This document shows, one piece after another, positions 6,505 through 7,587 of a stretch of DNA of 7,587 nt (position 1 is the stretch's first letter; the number at the start of each line of letters is the position of its first letter). The notes below the pieces were generated by a model. The model searched no databases and was not told the origin of the DNA. It saw only the letters and a list, made by a program, of their open reading frames with translations. The position numbers were made by a program, and so were the translations under genes. The DNA lies in contig JAGRNM010000062.1 of the NCBI GenBank assembly GCA_020440745.1, positions 1-7,587 of the forward strand, read 5' to 3'. The stretch comes from Deltaproteobacteria bacterium (GTDB lineage: Bacteria; UBA10199; DSSB01).

Positions 6505-6870
6505 CTAGAACACCCTAGGTTGAGAGGAAGAGCTAGTAGTTGAATTTGACATACCAGAACTTGAGCTAGACTCAGGAGTGCTAGTCTTTGAACGTCCATG
6601 GTCGACTTTTTCTTTAAGCTCTTTTCCTACCTTAAAAAAAGGTAAGCGTTTTTCATGAACTTTAATCGACTCACCTGTTCTGGGATTACGCCCTGTATAA
6701 GAACCATACTCACGAATCATAAAGCTTCCAAATCCTCTTAATTCGATCCTTTTGCCCTGAACCAAAGAATCAAACATAGAGTCAAACATAAGGTTAACCG
6801 CATCTTCGGCTTGCCTTTTAGAAACTCCTGATTTTTCAGCAATTTCTTCTATGATATCGGATTTATTCAT
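6505..6870 (-). CDS. HU/IHF-family DNA-bending protein with a serine-rich tail
   Basis: A nucleoid-associated protein expected to act as a dimer that bends DNA. Residues 1-90 are a complete family core. The N-terminal helices run MNKSDIIEEIAEKSGVS, then RIELRGFGSF (41-50), then the beta-arm GRNPRTGE (60-67) whose Pro63 intercalates in DNA in this family, then PFFKVGKEL (77-85). RIELRGFGSF and the PFFK-GKEL ending look closer to IHF-beta than to HU, but one sequence cannot settle this. Residues 91-121 are an unusual extension in which 17 of 31 residues are Ser or Thr, ending QPRVF. Family members are normally 90-100 residues. Start ATG 6870 has an excellent ribosome site. It is probably the first gene of the run with dprA, topA and the kinase. 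Confidence 0.95.
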   Translation of the reverse strand: MNKSDIIEEIAEKSGVSKRQAEDAVNLMFDSMFDSLVQGKRIELRGFGSFMIREYGSYTGRNPRTGESIKVHEKRLPFFKVGKELKEKVDHGRSKTSTPESSSSSGMSNSTTSSSSQPRVF

Positions 6871-6875
6871 GCACC

Positions 6876-6883
6876 CACCTCCT
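6876..6883 (-). promoter_or_regulatory. Near-perfect Shine-Dalgarno of the HU/IHF gene
   Basis: On the minus strand AGGAGGTG lies 5 nt before the ATG at 6870. It is the full complement of the 16S 3' tail and far stronger than any other site in the window. This fits an abundant nucleoid protein, and contrasts with dprA just downstream, which has no visible site. Confidence 0.85.
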
Positions 6884-6927
6884 CCACTATTTGTGGATTA
6901 ATATTCCTCTCTAACCCCTTTTTAATA

Positions 6928-6947
6928 TTACCCTATAATAAGGGTAA
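6928..6947. promoter_or_regulatory. Dyad operator candidate over the HU/IHF promoter
   Basis: Perfect 7-bp arms TTACCCT and AGGGTAA flank the six bases ATAATA. The spacer, read on the minus strand, is exactly the candidate -10 box TATTAT. A protein bound here would occlude RNA polymerase. The dyad is seen directly. The binding protein is unknown, and autoregulation is possible. Confidence 0.5.
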
Positions 6948-6963
6948 CAGCGCTTTTCCCCAA
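6935..6963 (-). promoter_or_regulatory. Candidate promoter of the HU/IHF-dprA-topA-kinase run
   Basis: On the minus strand TTGGGG (6963-6958) and TATTAT (6940-6935) are 17 bp apart. The -10 matches five of six consensus bases and the -35 three of six. The start would fall near 6928, giving a leader of about 55 nt ending in the strong ribosome site. TTGACC (around 6982-6987) is a better -35 but has no -10 at a suitable distance. Confidence 0.45.
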
Positions 6964-7035
6964 GGCGCAAGTTTTTTATCAAGGTCAAAAAAGGAAATGA
7001 TTGAAAGAGCTTAAAAATACAGATAGCAAGGATTA

Positions 7036-7107
7036 CCCCCCGTAGCTCAGTGGATAGAGCGTCGGATTCCTAATCCGTGTGCGCAAGTTCGATTCTTGCC
7101 GGGGGGG
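7036..7107 (+). tRNA. tRNA-Arg (anticodon CCT)
   Basis: A full cloverleaf can be drawn. The acceptor stem CCCCCCG/CGGGGGG is seven G-C pairs (7036-7042 with 7100-7106). The D-arm is GCTC/GAGC. The anticodon arm has loop TTCCTAA, with CCT at 7069-7071 reading AGG codons. The variable region is short and the T-arm is GCAAG-TTCGATT-CTTGC. The body resembles known bacterial tRNA-Arg(CCT), including the TCGGNTTCCTAANCCG arm, whose 27-43 pair is open. The acceptor starts with C1-G72 rather than the usual G1-C72. The discriminator is G73 and CCA is not encoded. It is the only plus-strand gene here, divergent from the HU/IHF gene and convergent on the rRNA operon. Confidence 0.93.
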
Positions 7108-7136
7108 TTTTAATAAAATTTAGAGTAAAATTAATA

Positions 7137-7184
7137 AAAAAAGCCTCATCGTTTAAAAGATTTTTTAAACAATGAGGCTTTTTT
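7137..7184. terminator. Two-way terminator between tRNA-Arg and the rRNA operon
   Basis: AAAAAAGCCTCAT (7137-7149) pairs with ATGAGGCTTTTTT (7172-7184) over 13 bp. After one C-A mismatch, GTTTAAAA (7151-7158) pairs with TTTTAAAC (7163-7170) around a GATT loop. T-tracts follow the GC core on both strands, so it can stop the plus-strand tRNA transcript and the minus-strand rRNA transcript alike. It begins 30 nt after the tRNA and lies 7 nt from the 5S 3' end. Confidence 0.9.
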
Positions 7185-7191
7185 AAAAAAA

Positions 7192-7305
7192 TCGGCAACG
7201 TCCTACTCTCCCACCAAGTCACCCTGGCAGTACCATCGGCGCTGAGCAGCTTAACTTCCGAGTTCGGAATGGGATCGGGTGGGACCTGCTCGCTATGGTC
7301 ACCGA
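7192..7305 (-). rRNA. rrf: 5S ribosomal RNA
   Basis: The conserved 5S core is present on the minus strand: CCGAACTCGGAAGTTAAG in the middle and GGGAGAGTAGG near the 3' end. The ends were set by the terminal helix, where TCGGTGAC at the 5' end pairs with GTTGCCGA at the 3' end over 8 bp with wobbles. About 114 nt is slightly short of the usual 115-120, so each end may shift by a base or two. It lies about 130 nt after the 23S gene and is followed at once by the terminator at 7137-7184, the standard end of a bacterial rRNA operon. Confidence 0.95.
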
Positions 7306-7313
7306 AAAGCTTT

Positions 7314-7366
7314 CTGCTCCTTACGGTCTTATCAGGACAACTTATCTCTTGTCCTTTAAGAAGCAG
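7314..7366 (-). other. Processing stem in the 23S-5S spacer
   Basis: The spacer at 7306-7437 has no tRNA. TAAGAAGCAG (7357-7366) pairs with CTGCTCCTTA (7314-7323) over 10 bp with one G-U. An inner hairpin AGGACAA/TTGTCCT (7334-7340 with 7349-7355) lies within. The fold just upstream of 5S is a plausible RNase III or RNase E maturation site. That role is inferred from position. Confidence 0.45.
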
Positions 7367-7437
7367 TTTGAAAATTGCATACTCCTCGCGATATTCTAAC
7401 CAGTTAAAGAAAAATCAGACTTGAAGGTAGAAAAAAA

Positions 7438-7587
7438 TCAAGCCGATCGACCGATTAGTATGGGTCAGCTAAATACATTACTGTACTTACACACCCCACC
7501 TATCAAACTTGTAGTCTTCAAGTGGTCTTAAGGGAGAACTTATCTTGAGGTCCGTTTCGCGCTTATATGCTTTCAGCGCTTATCGGG
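7438..7587 (-). rRNA. rrl: 23S ribosomal RNA, 3' end (cut by the window edge)
   Basis: On the minus strand the right edge opens with CCCGATAAGCGCTGAAAGCA, the domain VI sequence conserved in bacterial 23S. It continues through GTTCTCCCT, TTTGATAGG and GGGTGTGTAAG to the terminal TACTAATCGGTCGATCGGCT. The mature 3' end is placed at about 7438 after TTGA, where the stretch of T's begins. It could vary by a few bases because the pairing 5' end of 23S lies outside the window. Only about the last 150 nt are present. Confidence 0.95.

Noticed and set aside
7001..7029. Promoter for tRNA-Arg (TTGAAA at 7001-7006)
   Set aside because: At 16-18 bp spacing no acceptable -10 appears; the best reads TAGCAA.
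1..7587. CRISPR arrays, insertion sequences, toxin-antitoxin pairs, prophage or defence genes
   Set aside because: No regularly spaced repeats, transposase-like frames, terminal inverted repeats or recognisable toxin or nuclease genes were seen.

Overview
The window is bacterial chromosome with low G+C and a conserved informational neighbourhood. Coding is almost entirely on the minus strand. The dprA-topA adjacency is common across bacteria. The IHF-beta-like nucleoid protein, a membrane histidine kinase with a large extracytoplasmic sensor, and the 23S 3' end suggest a Gram-negative lineage, perhaps deltaproteobacterial in the broad sense. That placement is an inference from overall look, not a phylogeny.

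Layout from right to left (direction of minus-strand transcription). The 3' end of a 23S rRNA gene (7438 to the right edge), a structured spacer, and a complete 5S rRNA gene form the tail of an rRNA operon. A strong two-way hairpin (7137-7184) ends it. The same hairpin serves a tRNA-Arg(CCT) gene on the plus strand that runs head-on into the rRNA operon. A minus-strand gene run follows: an HU/IHF-family protein with a serine-rich tail (its candidate -10 box sits at the centre of a 20-bp dyad), dprA, topA, and an orphan sensor histidine kinase. Gaps inside the run are about 35 to 95 nt and I see no convincing terminator inside it, so one operon with possible internal promoters is likely. The first three products all handle DNA: architecture and bending, RecA loading on incoming single strands, and relaxation of negative supercoils.

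The left 890 bases are accessory in character. They hold an AT-rich gap with nested palindromes and DnaA-box-like heptamers (738-824), a 78-aa ORF resembling half of a Myb/SANT-type helix-turn-helix, and a gene-free stretch with several dyads ending in a very strong minus-strand terminator (147-200). At the left edge are the first six codons of a minus-strand gene. Twenty bases before its start lies an 18-bp palindrome that closely matches the operator of TetR-family fatty-acid regulators of the Bacillus FadR type.

I saw no CRISPR array, insertion sequence, prophage gene or defence system. The points most worth a second look are the FadR-like operator, the structured 147-385 segment, the short Myb-like ORF, and the dyad over the HU/IHF promoter.
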